From the NCBI GenBank assembly GCA_041940385.1, contig JBGTSD010000012.1, forward strand, positions 1 through 47,153: 47,153 nt of DNA. The letters are read 5' to 3'. Position numbers and translations under genes: made by a program. Of the stretch, positions 14,636-22,276 are shown in pieces (position 1 is the first letter of the stretch; each line of letters starts with the position of its first letter). The notes beneath the pieces are model-generated. The model saw only the letters and a list, made by a program, of their open reading frames with translations. It ran no database searches and was not told the origin of the DNA. The stretch is from JACVCK01 sp041940385 (GTDB lineage: Bacteria > Planctomycetota > Phycisphaerae > Phycisphaerales > UBA1924).

Positions 14636-15987
14636 GCGTGGGGATCGATTGGGCGGGTTTCGATCTGGGGGGTGTCGCGGGTTTCGCCTTCGAGGGTGGG
14701 GAGGGTGGGGAGCTCTTTGGTCGAGTGGGCGCCGCGGTCTTCGAAGGTGCGGATGGCGGGGAGGAGTCGTGAGGAGACGGAGCCGACGAAGTTGTTCCAC
14801 GCCTTGCGCGCGGTCTCGATGCCCTGGCCGACCTTCATCGCGTGGTCGAGGGCGACGGCGATGCGTTCGTGGAGGGTGCGGCCGAGGTTGAAGAGTTCTT
14901 CGGCGGAGTCGGAGAGCTGCTTCTCGCGCCAGCCGACGTGGACGGCGCGGAGGAGGCCGATGAGCGTGGACGGGCTCGCGAGGATGACATTGCGCTGCGC
15001 GGCGTACTCGAGGAGGTCGGGCTTGCGCTCGAGCGCGGCGTCGATGAACTGATCCCCCGGAATGAACATGACGACGAACTCGGGCGAGCCCTCGACGATC
15101 GCGGTGTAGTCCTTCTTCGCGAGCTTGTCCGCCTGGTCGGCGACGTGTCGCGCGAAGCGGTCGAGGTGGGCGTCGGCTTCGTTCGGATCGCGGGCGTGGA
15201 CGGCTTCGAGGTAGGCCTCGATGTTGGTCTTGGCGTCGATGACGATGCAGCGCTCGTTGGGGAGGCGCACGACCATGTCGGGGCGGAGGAGGTTGTCGCT
15301 GGAGTCGCGTTTGGATTCCTGAGCGGAGAAGTGGCAGTAGGAGCGCATGCCGGCGAGTTCGACGACGCGTTCGAGGATCATCTCGCCGTAGGCGCCGCGG
15401 ACCTGGGGTTTGCGGAGCGCATTGACGAGGTCGTCGGTGCGCATGCGGAGGGAGTCGCCGGCTTCGCGGAGGTTGCGGATGTTCTCGACGAGTGAGGCGT
15501 GGTGCTGGGCGCGTTCCTTCTCGATGGCCGCGAGCTTTTCGTCGGTCTTCTTGAGGGTGTCGGCGATGGGTTTGACGAGGTCTTCGACGGCCTTCTTGCG
15601 GAGTTCGAGGTCGGCGCCGGCTTCCTTCTGCTGCGTGGCGAAGCGTTGCTGGGCGAGTTCGAGGAAGCGCTTGGTGGAGGCGTCGAGTGCGCGGCTGGCG
15701 AGGGCGTCGAAGGTCTCCTGGAGTTGCTTAAGGCGTTCGCTGTTGCGTTCGGCGTCTTCGGTGAGGCGGTGCTCGAGGCCCTTGATGCGCTCGGCGAGTG
15801 CGGCGGCCTGCGCGCGGTGGTCGTTGGCCTCGCGCGTGGAGGTGGAAAGGGAGTCGTTGAGACGGGAGAGGGCGTCGTCGCGGTCGCGGAGGGCGCGTTG
15901 GAGGGAGGCGCGCTGGGCGGCGAGCCATGCGGCGGCGATCGCGGCGAAGAGGAGGAGGACGCCGAGCGCGATGGCGAGGGCGGTCAT
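14581..15987 (-). CDS. rmuC: DNA recombination protein RmuC
   Basis: 468 residues. An N-terminal transmembrane helix (2-24) is followed by a long coiled coil (about 30-180) and the RmuC nuclease-like domain (about 190-400): GAYGEMILERVVELAGM, RPDMVVRLPNERCIVIDAK with the conserved D-x(n)-DAK pattern of PD-(D/E)XK folds, and FVVMFIPGDQFIDAAL. RmuC limits inversions at short inverted repeats in E. coli, notable in a region so rich in them. The C-terminal tail (TPLPPGERSQTRRGEAG) is the translation of the hairpin element at 14576-14635 and is unlikely to be ancestral. Start: TACCAT 6 bp before the ATG and no Shine-Dalgarno, a leaderless-type arrangement. Confidence 0.93.
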   Translation of the reverse strand: MTALAIALGVLLLFAAIAAAWLAAQRASLQRALRDRDDALSRLNDSLSTSTREANDHRAQAAALAERIKGLEHRLTEDAERNSERLKQLQETFDALASRALDASTKRFLELAQQRFATQQKEAGADLELRKKAVEDLVKPIADTLKKTDEKLAAIEKERAQHHASLVENIRNLREAGDSLRMRTDDLVNALRKPQVRGAYGEMILERVVELAGMRSYCHFSAQESKRDSSDNLLRPDMVVRLPNERCIVIDAKTNIEAYLEAVHARDPNEADAHLDRFARHVADQADKLAKKDYTAIVEGSPEFVVMFIPGDQFIDAALERKPDLLEYAAQRNVILASPSTLIGLLRAVHVGWREKQLSDSAEELFNLGRTLHERIAVALDHAMKVGQGIETARKAWNNFVGSVSSRLLPAIRTFEDRGAHSTKELPTLPTLEGETRDTPQIETRPIDPHATPLPPGERSQTRRGEAG

Positions 15988-16017
15988 GCGCTCATGGTAG
16001 CGGGGGGCTCGGAAGCG

Positions 16018-16090
16018 GAGTGAGCGCGAAGAACGCGAAGAGGGAGGGGGAAGAATGTGGAGGACGCGGAGCGCGCAGAGAGCGCAGAGA
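16018..16090 (+). repeat. 9-bp-periodic intergenic repeat, copy 6 (short, degenerate)
   Basis: GAGTGAGCGCGAAGAACGCG, spacer AGAGGGAGGGGGAAGAATGT, then GGAGGACGCGGAGCGCGCAG and AGAGCGCAGAGA. It has block order A-spacer-B as elsewhere, with fewer units. It lies between the rmuC start and the anti-sigma gene stop. Confidence 0.7.
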
Positions 16091-16159
16091 TTGGGAGGGG
16101 GTCAGCGCGATCCGCTTCTTCGTCGAAGACTCCTCAGAAGCGGCTTCTGAAGAGGTCGC

Positions 16160-16399
16160 TTACTGGCCGGCTCGTTTGGCGGCCATGATGGCGTGGACGA
16201 GTTCGCCCGGGATGGGTTCGTTCTTGTCGGCGGCCTTGAGGGCGGCGCGGGACATGGCGATGGTGTCGTTGTACTGGCGCATGTAGTTGACGCACGCCGG
16301 GCAGTGGGAGAGATGGCGCTCGAACTCCGCGCGCTCGGCCTCGGGGAGGCGGCCCTCGGTGTAGTCGAGGAGGAACTCGTTGCATTCGCGGCAGTTCAT
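16160..16399 (-). CDS. Zinc-finger anti-sigma factor (zf-HC2)
   Basis: 79 residues with the ZAS/zf-HC2 signature: MNCRECNEFLLDY at the N-terminus (Cys3, Cys6), then a helix and HLSHCPACVNYM giving His29-x3-Cys33-x2-Cys36. Proteins of this class bind zinc and sequester a partner ECF sigma factor, some releasing it on thiol oxidation. There is no transmembrane segment, so it is a soluble type. The ATG overlaps the stop of the sigma gene (ATGA, 16396-16399), the usual coupled sigma/anti-sigma arrangement. Confidence 0.9.
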   Translation of the reverse strand: MNCRECNEFLLDYTEGRLPEAERAEFERHLSHCPACVNYMRQYNDTIAMSRAALKAADKNEPIPGELVHAIMAAKRAGQ

Positions 16400-17076
16400 G
16401 AACGGATCTCGGGCAGGCGTTGTTCGAGCAGGGTTCGGAGCGCCTGTCGGGCGCGGTGCAGACGGGTCTTGACGGCGTTCTCGGAGATGCCGAGGGCTTC
16501 GGCGGACTCCGCGGTGTCGAGGCCTTCGATGTCGCGGAGGAGGAGAACGGTTCGGTAGGCGTCGGGCAATTCGTGGATGGCGGCGCGGACGGCGGCCGCG
16601 GTCTCGGCGCTACGGAGGGGCGCGTCGGGCGCGAGGTCCCAGGGGGCGGGCGGGTCGATCTGGTGGCCGTCCTCTTTGAATCGCGGGAGGAGGGCGTCGA
16701 TCGAGATCTCGGGGCGGCGTCGGCGCGTGCGCAGCTTCATGAGCGCGGCGTTGACGGTGACGCGGTGGAGCCAGGTGGAGAGTCGCGCGTCGGCGTGGAA
16801 GGTGTCGATCTTTCGTGCCGCGGCGAGGAGTGCGTCCTGGAGCGCGTCCTGCGCGTCGTCTTCGTTGTTGTGGAGGATTCGTCGCGCGACGGCGAGGAGG
16901 CGCGGGCCGTAGAGCCGGATCATGGTCTCGAAGGCGTCGTCTTCGCCACGTTTGAGGCGTTCGACGAGCGCGGCTTCGTCCGTGGCGGAGAGCTGCTCGT
17001 GGATCGTCGGGCGCGGCGCGGACATGCGCTTGGAGGGTAGCGGGGGCGTCATGGCCCTGTTCATCTCGATGTGCAT
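16396..17076 (-). CDS. RNA polymerase ECF-type sigma factor, partner of the zf-HC2 protein
   Basis: Up to 226 residues. Region 2 (about 45-110) includes DAFETMIRLYGPRLLAVARR, DDAQDALQDALLAAARKI and LSTWLHRVTVNAALMKLR; region 4 (about 160-215) includes LPDAYRTVLLLRDIEGLDTA and ALGISENAVKTRLHRARQAL. It resembles RpoE-type ECFs. Its start is uncertain: ATGs at 17076, 17064, 17052 and 17025 are all in frame and none has a strong ribosome-binding site; AAGG upstream of 17076 is the best. It is divergent from the carbohydrate operon at 17210, which could be a target but shows no obvious promoter signature. Confidence 0.9.
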   Translation of the reverse strand: MHIEMNRAMTPPLPSKRMSAPRPTIHEQLSATDEAALVERLKRGEDDAFETMIRLYGPRLLAVARRILHNNEDDAQDALQDALLAAARKIDTFHADARLSTWLHRVTVNAALMKLRTRRRRPEISIDALLPRFKEDGHQIDPPAPWDLAPDAPLRSAETAAAVRAAIHELPDAYRTVLLLRDIEGLDTAESAEALGISENAVKTRLHRARQALRTLLEQRLPEIRS

Positions 17077-17209
17077 GGTGACCAGCCTTGGGCCTGCCCG
17101 GTGTGGGCATGCAACCGGTGGTTGAGATGCGGCATCGGACAGCGACGTTGCTGATCACACCCTGAATTGGCGCCGGGAGCATTTCCGGGCCTTGCGAAAG
17201 GACTTTCTG

Positions 17210-18316
17210 ATGAAGGCCGTGGCTGTCAGTCCGTCGGATCGGTTGGTCGAGGTGGTGGAGATCGAGGCGCCGCGGCTCGAGCGTGCGGAGGATGTTCGTA
17301 TCCGCATGCTGGAGGTCGGGGTGTGCGGGACGGACAAGGAGATCTGTTCGTTCGCGTACGGGACGCCGCCGGACGGCGAGCGCCGGCTGGTGATCGGTCA
17401 CGAGGGATTGGGCGAGGTGATCGAGGCGGGGGAGAAGTCGGGGCTCGGCGTCGGGGACCTGGTGATTCCGACGGTGCGTCGTCCGTGCGGCGTGGCGAAA
17501 TGCGCCGCGTGCCGCGCAGAGCGGCAGGACTTCTGCTTCACGGGCGAGTTCACGGAGCGCGGGATCAAGGGTCGTCACGGGTACATGACGGAGGAGGTGG
17601 TGGACGAGGGCCGGTTCATGGTGCGCGTGCCGCGGGCGCTGCGCGACGTGGCAGTGCTGGTCGAGCCGTTGACGATCGCGGAGAAGGCGCTGCTCCAGGT
17701 GTGGCAGGTGCAGCAGCGTCTGCCGTGGGCGTGCGACCTCGAGGACGGCAAGACGGGCGGGCACTGCCACACGGCGGTGATCCTCGGCGCGGGGCCGGTG
17801 GGGCTTCTTGGCGCCATGGCGTTCGCCGCGGGCGGGTTCCGCACGGTGGTGTACTCGCGCGAGGAGGCGCGGTCGCACAAGGCGGACCTGGTGCGCTCGA
17901 TCGGCGCGGGGTACGTGTCGGCGGTGACGCACGACGTGGAGTCGATGGCGCGCACGGTGGGGGCGATCGACGTGGTGTACGAGGCGACGGGCGCTTCGAA
18001 GCTGAGCTTCGAGGTGCTGAGTCGGCTCGGGCCCAATGCGCTCTTCGTGTTCACGGGTGTGCCGGGGCGGAAGGCGCCGATCGAGGTGGACACGGATCTC
18101 ATCATGCGCAACCTGGTGCTGAAGAATCAGGTGGTGATGGGGACGGTGAACGCGGGGCGCGATGCGTTCGAGGCGGCGGTGCGCGATCTGGGCGTGTTCA
18201 TGAAGAAGTGGCCGGAGGCGGTGCACGCGCTGATCACGGGTCGCAAGCCGATCGATCGGGCGCGGGAGTTTCTGCTGAGCCCGGAGGGGATCAAGAACGT
18301 GGTGGCGTTCGGATAA
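17210..18316 (+). CDS. Zinc-dependent MDR dehydrogenase, glucose 1-dehydrogenase type
   Basis: 368 residues. Catalytic zinc site: VGVCGTDKEI (Cys39, Asp42), GHEGLGEV (His64, Glu65) and VEPLTIAEKA (Glu152). A structural zinc site is formed by Cys93, Cys98, Cys101 and Cys109. The Rossmann motif VILGAGPVGLLG (190-201) binds NAD(P). The GTDxEI signature, the long C-terminal LxxRKPIDRA.EF and the overall pattern match the archaeal/bacterial glucose 1-dehydrogenase subfamily, which oxidises aldoses to lactones. Start at 17210 follows GAAAGGA 7 bp upstream. First gene of the operon running to 25094; a glucosidase at its end would supply the sugar. Substrate is inference. Confidence 0.88.
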   Translation: MKAVAVSPSDRLVEVVEIEAPRLERAEDVRIRMLEVGVCGTDKEICSFAYGTPPDGERRLVIGHEGLGEVIEAGEKSGLGVGDLVIPTVRRPCGVAKCAACRAERQDFCFTGEFTERGIKGRHGYMTEEVVDEGRFMVRVPRALRDVAVLVEPLTIAEKALLQVWQVQQRLPWACDLEDGKTGGHCHTAVILGAGPVGLLGAMAFAAGGFRTVVYSREEARSHKADLVRSIGAGYVSAVTHDVESMARTVGAIDVVYEATGASKLSFEVLSRLGPNALFVFTGVPGRKAPIEVDTDLIMRNLVLKNQVVMGTVNAGRDAFEAAVRDLGVFMKKWPEAVHALITGRKPIDRAREFLLSPEGIKNVVAFG

Positions 18317-18342
18317 GCGGGATTCCGTCTCGCCAACAAACT

Positions 18343-18382
18343 CCCCCTCACCCTGCCCTCTCCCCCGGGGGGAGAGGGGTTG
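18343..18382. repeat. CCCTCACCC hairpin element, copy 3
   Basis: CCCCCTCACCCTGCCCTCTC followed by CCCCGGGGGGAGAGGGGTTG. It lies between the dehydrogenase and the aquaporin gene; its hairpin ends directly before the aquaporin ribosome-binding site (GAGGA, 18382-18386), so it could attenuate or process the operon mRNA. Confidence 0.8.
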
Positions 18383-18395
18383 AGGAAACCAGCGC

Positions 18396-19238
18396 ATGCA
18401 TTGGATCGAGTACGCCTGCGAGGCGGGGTGTCTGGGGCTGTTCATGGTGAGCGCGTGTGGTTTCGTCGCGCTGCTGGAGCACCCGGGCTCGCCGGCGCGG
18501 CGGGCGATCGGGGTTGCGTGGGTGCGCCGGTTGCTCATCGGGATCGCGATGGGCGCGACGGCGGCGGCGCTGATCACGTCGCCGATGGGGATGCGCTCGG
18601 GCGCGCACATGAATCCGGCGTTCACGTTCACAATGTGGCGACTGGGGAAGGTCGGCGAAGTCGATGCGGCGATGTATGTGCTGGCGCAGTTCGTGGGCGC
18701 GGCGGCGGGGGTTGGGTTGGTGCGATTGTTGATGCCGCGGGTGGTGGGGCATGCGAACGTGGGGTATGTGGCGACGCGGCCTCGGAGCCGCGCGAGACGC
18801 GATGTGCGGCGTGCGGCGGGGGTCGAGGTCGCGATGGCGGCGCTGCTGATGAGCGTGGCGCTGTGGTGGACGAACGATGCGGACCTGGCGGGATGGACGC
18901 CATTCGCGGCGGCGGGGCTGGTGGCGACGTTCATCTTCGTAGCGGCGCCAATCTCCGGGATGAGCATCAATCCGGCGCGGACGTTCGGGTCGGCGGCGCA
19001 TGCGCGCCGGTGGGACGCGTGGTGGGTGTATGCGCTGGCGCCGCTCGTCGGGATGCTGCTCGCGGCGGAGGGATTCGGGCGTTTCGAGGGGTTCGAGCGT
19101 GTGCTGTGCGCGAAGTGGCGTCACCCGGAGGGCGGAACGTGCATCTTTGAGTGTCGGCACGACGAGCTGCGCGCGGCGCGTGGCGACCTTCGTGGGCTGG
19201 AGTCCGGGGACAACGCCGAATCGGAGCGAGTTCCATGA
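18396..19238 (+). CDS. Aquaporin/glycerol facilitator family channel (MIP)
   Basis: 280 residues. Both half-helix signatures are present: GAHMNPAFTF (Asn73-Pro-Ala75) and GMSINPARTFG (Asn192-Pro-Ala194), with Arg195 as the selectivity-filter arginine. Six hydrophobic segments fit the MIP topology. The C-terminal 45 residues (RHPEGGTCIFECRHDELRAA...) form a cytoplasmic tail with two Cys and charged residues, longer than in typical bacterial aquaporins. GAGGA lies 9 bp before the ATG. It overlaps the GMC oxidoreductase by ATGA. Transports water or small neutral solutes; which one cannot be read. Confidence 0.9.
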   Translation: MHWIEYACEAGCLGLFMVSACGFVALLEHPGSPARRAIGVAWVRRLLIGIAMGATAAALITSPMGMRSGAHMNPAFTFTMWRLGKVGEVDAAMYVLAQFVGAAAGVGLVRLLMPRVVGHANVGYVATRPRSRARRDVRRAAGVEVAMAALLMSVALWWTNDADLAGWTPFAAAGLVATFIFVAAPISGMSINPARTFGSAAHARRWDAWWVYALAPLVGMLLAAEGFGRFEGFERVLCAKWRHPEGGTCIFECRHDELRAARGDLRGLESGDNAESERVP

Positions 19239-20782
19239 CGAGCGAGCGGTACGACGTGGTCATCGTGGGCTCGGGGGCGGGCGGCGGAACGCTGGCGCAC
19301 CGGCTGGCGCAGGGCGGGAAGCGCGTGCTGCTGCTCGAGCGCGGCGAGTTCCTGCCGCGGGAGAAGGAGAACTGGGACTCGAATCAGGTGATCCTTGAGG
19401 GGCGCTACAAGGCGCACGACGAGTGGGTGGATGGGAACGGGAAGACGTTTCATCCGGGGACCAACTACTGGGTGGGCGGGAACACGAAGGTGTACGGCGC
19501 GGCTCTCTTTCGAATGAGGAAGGAAGACTTCGGCGCGCTGCGGCATCACGGGGGCATGTCGCCGGCGTGGCCGATCTCGTACGAGGAGCTGGCGCCGTAT
19601 TACCTGCAAGCGGAGCGGCTCTACGAGGTGCGGGGCGAGCGCGGCGTGGATCCGACGGATCCGCCGGAGCGCGAGCCGTATCCGTTCGAGGCGGTGGGGC
19701 ATGAGCCGCGGATCCAGGAGCTGGCGGACGACTTCGCAAAGCTCGGGCTGAGGCCGTTCCATGTGCCGCTGGGGGTTCGACTGCATGATCGGGATCGTGC
19801 GCAGAGCGCGTGCATCCGTTGCGAGACGTGCGATGGTTTTCCCTGCCTGGTGCAGGCGAAGGCGGACGCGGAGACGATGTGCGTGCGGCCGGCGGTGGCG
19901 TCGGGGCGCGTGTGGCTGGTGACGGGCGCGAAGGCGGTGCGGATCGAGACGAGCGCGGACGGTCGGCGCGCGACGGGCGTGGTGGTGGAGCGCGGTGGGC
20001 GGGAGGAGACGTACACGGGCGAGGTCATCGTCGTGTCGTGCGGCGCCATCAACTCGGCGGCGCTCCTGCTGCGTTCGAAGTCGGACAGGCATCCGCAGGG
20101 ATTGGCGAACTCGTCGGGCATGGTGGGGCGGCACTACATGTGCCACAACAACTCGGCGTTGCTGGCGATCTCAAAGCGGCCGAACCCGACGGTGTTTCAG
20201 AAAACGCTCGCGCTCAATGACTTCTACTTCGGGTCGAGCGAGTTCGAGCATCCGATGGGGCACATCTCGATGCTGGGCAAGAGCGACGCGGAGATGCTGG
20301 CGGCGGGTGCGCCGCCGATGACGCCGCGGGCGGCGCTGACGGTGATGGCGTCGCACTCGATCGACTTCTGGCTGACGAGCGAGGACCTGCCGGATCCGGA
20401 GAACCGGGTGATGGTGGACGGGGAGGGTCGGATCATCCTGAAGTATCGAGAGAACAACCTCGAGCCGCATCGGCGATTGATCGCGGCGCTCAAAGGGATG
20501 TTGGGGCGCGTCGGTTGCGAGGAGGGGCGTCTGCTGCCGAGCCATGTGTATCTCGGCAAGAAGATCCCGCTCGCGGGCGTGGCGCACCAGTGCGGCACGA
20601 TGCGGTTCGGGCGCGATGCGCGGACGAGCGTGCTGGACACGGATTGCCGCACGCACGATGTGGACAACCTGTATGTCGTCGATGGTTCGTTCTTTCCTTC
20701 GAGCAGCGCGATCAATCCGGCGCTGACGATCATGGCGAACGCGCTGCGGGTGGGGGACCACCTGGTGACGCGGCTGAGCTAA
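19235..20782 (+). CDS. GMC family FAD-dependent oxidoreductase
   Basis: 515 residues. FAD-binding GxGxxG (VGSGAGGGTLAHRLA, 11-25) and LLLERG at the N-terminus, NYWVGGNTKVYGAALFRM (flavin-contacting segment), Cys-rich CIRCETCDGFPC in the middle, and the C-terminal GMC block VDGSFFPSSSAINPALTIMA preceded by HQCGTMRFG (catalytic His region). Family members oxidise sugars or alcohols. With glucose dehydrogenase, glucosidase and DoxX-like protein as neighbours, a sugar or sugar-lactone oxidation role is likely. No Tat signal is present, so it may be cytoplasmic. Start at 19235 overlaps the aquaporin stop (ATGA). Confidence 0.92.
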   Translation: MTSERYDVVIVGSGAGGGTLAHRLAQGGKRVLLLERGEFLPREKENWDSNQVILEGRYKAHDEWVDGNGKTFHPGTNYWVGGNTKVYGAALFRMRKEDFGALRHHGGMSPAWPISYEELAPYYLQAERLYEVRGERGVDPTDPPEREPYPFEAVGHEPRIQELADDFAKLGLRPFHVPLGVRLHDRDRAQSACIRCETCDGFPCLVQAKADAETMCVRPAVASGRVWLVTGAKAVRIETSADGRRATGVVVERGGREETYTGEVIVVSCGAINSAALLLRSKSDRHPQGLANSSGMVGRHYMCHNNSALLAISKRPNPTVFQKTLALNDFYFGSSEFEHPMGHISMLGKSDAEMLAAGAPPMTPRAALTVMASHSIDFWLTSEDLPDPENRVMVDGEGRIILKYRENNLEPHRRLIAALKGMLGRVGCEEGRLLPSHVYLGKKIPLAGVAHQCGTMRFGRDARTSVLDTDCRTHDVDNLYVVDGSFFPSSSAINPALTIMANALRVGDHLVTRLS

Positions 20783-20792
20783 AGGAACTGCG

Positions 20793-21824
20793 ATGCGAAG
20801 GGCGCGAGGCATTGTCGGCGCGGTGATCGCGGCGTGGCTGGTCGTTTCGGCGACGTCGGCGCGCGGAGGGCCGGTGTCGGAGGTCGCGGCGGTGGAGATC
20901 ACCGTGGGCGATCTCGATCGCGCGGTGGCGTTCTACACGGGGGTGCTCGACTTTGAGCTGGTGTCGGAGGTCGAGGCGGCGGGGGAGGAGTGGGAGCGGC
21001 TGCGCGGCGTGTTCGCGCTGCGGATGCGCTCGGCGCGATTGCGACTCGGGCAGGAAGAGGTGTGGCTGACGGAGTGCCTGGCGCCGCAGGGAATGGGGAT
21101 TCCAGAGGACTCTCGCAGCAACGACCAGTGGTTTCAGCACATCGCGATCGTGGTGAGCGACATGGACGCGGCGTATGCGCGGCTGCGCGGGGCCGATGTG
21201 AGGCATGCGAGCTCGGGGCCGCAGCGGCTGCCGGATTGGAACGTGAACGCCGGCGGGATCGAGGCGTTCTATTTCAAGGATCCGGAGGGGCACGTGCTGG
21301 AGGTGATCGCGTACCCGGAAGGGAAGGGGGATGCGCGCTGGCAGGAGAAGAGCGAGCGGCTCTTTCTCGGGATCGATCACACGGCGATCGTGGTGCGCGA
21401 CACGGAGCGGGCGCTTCGGTTCTATCGCGATGCGCTCGGGATGCGGATCGCGGGCGAGAGCGAGAACCATGGGCCGGAGCAGGAGCGGCTGAACGGCGTG
21501 TTCGGCGCGCGCCTGCGGATCACGGCGCTGCGCGCGGAGCGCGGGCCGGGGGTGGAGCTGCTCGAGTATCTTTCGCCGTCGGACGGACGGAGCGCCGACG
21601 CCTCGACGTGCGCGTGCGACTTGGCGCAGTGGCGGACGCGGCTGGTCGTCGATGACCTCGAGGCGGTGGAGCGGACGCTGCGCGCGGAGCGTGCGGACTT
21701 GCTCTCGCCGGGGTTCATTGATGTGCCGGATGACGCGCTGGGGTTCGACGCGGGCGTGCTGGCGCGTGATCCGGACGGCCACGCGGTGGAGTTTGTCACC
21801 AAGACTGAAGGAGACGGGCGATGA
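20793..21824 (+). CDS. Exported protein with two VOC (glyoxalase-fold) domains
   Basis: 343 residues. A signal peptide (about 1-26, ending SARG) precedes two VOC modules: AAVEITVGDLDRAVAFYTGV ... FYFKDPEGHVLEVIAYPEGK (about 30-172) and GIDHTAIVVRDTERALRFYR ... VLARDPDGHAVEFVTK (about 188-337). Each has the paired beta-alpha-beta-beta-beta arrangement ending in the DPxGHxxE metal-ligand glutamate. VOC enzymes include glyoxalase, dioxygenases and epimerases; an exported double-VOC protein within a sugar-oxidation operon has no established function that I know. Start: AAGGA just upstream. It overlaps the next gene by ATGA. Confidence 0.85.
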   Translation: MRRARGIVGAVIAAWLVVSATSARGGPVSEVAAVEITVGDLDRAVAFYTGVLDFELVSEVEAAGEEWERLRGVFALRMRSARLRLGQEEVWLTECLAPQGMGIPEDSRSNDQWFQHIAIVVSDMDAAYARLRGADVRHASSGPQRLPDWNVNAGGIEAFYFKDPEGHVLEVIAYPEGKGDARWQEKSERLFLGIDHTAIVVRDTERALRFYRDALGMRIAGESENHGPEQERLNGVFGARLRITALRAERGPGVELLEYLSPSDGRSADASTCACDLAQWRTRLVVDDLEAVERTLRAERADLLSPGFIDVPDDALGFDAGVLARDPDGHAVEFVTKTEGDGR

Positions 21825-22276
21825 ATCGCGCGAAGGCGATGACGGCGGCGTCGTGGTCGCTGCAGGTCCTGGCGGCGGGGATTCTGGCGCAGACGTTGTT
21901 CTTCAAATTCACAGGCGCCGAGGAGTCGGTCTACATCTTCGAGACGCTGGGCGTGGAGCCGTGGGGGCGGTACGCGGCGGGCGTGTCGGAGCTGGTGGCG
22001 GCGGCGATGCTGCTGACGCCGCGGCTCGTGGTGTTCGGCGCGATGATGACGCTGGGTGTGCTGACGGGCGCACTCGGTGCGCACGTCGCGAAGCTGGGGA
22101 TCGAGGTTCGGGGCGATGGGGGGTTGCTGTTCGGTTTGGCGCTGACGGCGTTCGTGGCCGCGGCGGCTGTGCTTTGGATCCGGCGGGGGGCGATCCCGGT
22201 GGTCGGGATGCGTCTTGTGCCGGGGGTGTGCCCGTTCCGACCGGGCGAGGTCGGCAAGGGAGCGTGTCATGCGTAA
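21821..22276 (+). CDS. DoxX-like membrane protein
   Basis: 151 residues with four predicted membrane helices (about 12-30, 48-66, 70-92, 104-125). The N-terminal helix with LFFKFTGA and the second helix region EPWGRYAAGVSELVAAAMLL match DoxX/DoxD-like proteins, found near oxidoreductases and often suggested to handle electron transfer or quinone contact. Short C-terminal tail outside the membrane. AAGGAG lies 6 bp before the ATG; the start overlaps the VOC stop and the stop overlaps the next start by 8 bp, so translation is coupled on both sides. Confidence 0.75.
   Translation: MNRAKAMTAASWSLQVLAAGILAQTLFFKFTGAEESVYIFETLGVEPWGRYAAGVSELVAAAMLLTPRLVVFGAMMTLGVLTGALGAHVAKLGIEVRGDGGLLFGLALTAFVAAAAVLWIRRGAIPVVGMRLVPGVCPFRPGEVGKGACHA

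Noticed and set aside
16610..18970. 786-residue minus-strand frame
   Set aside because: Antisense to the dehydrogenase and aquaporin genes, which have full active-site motifs.
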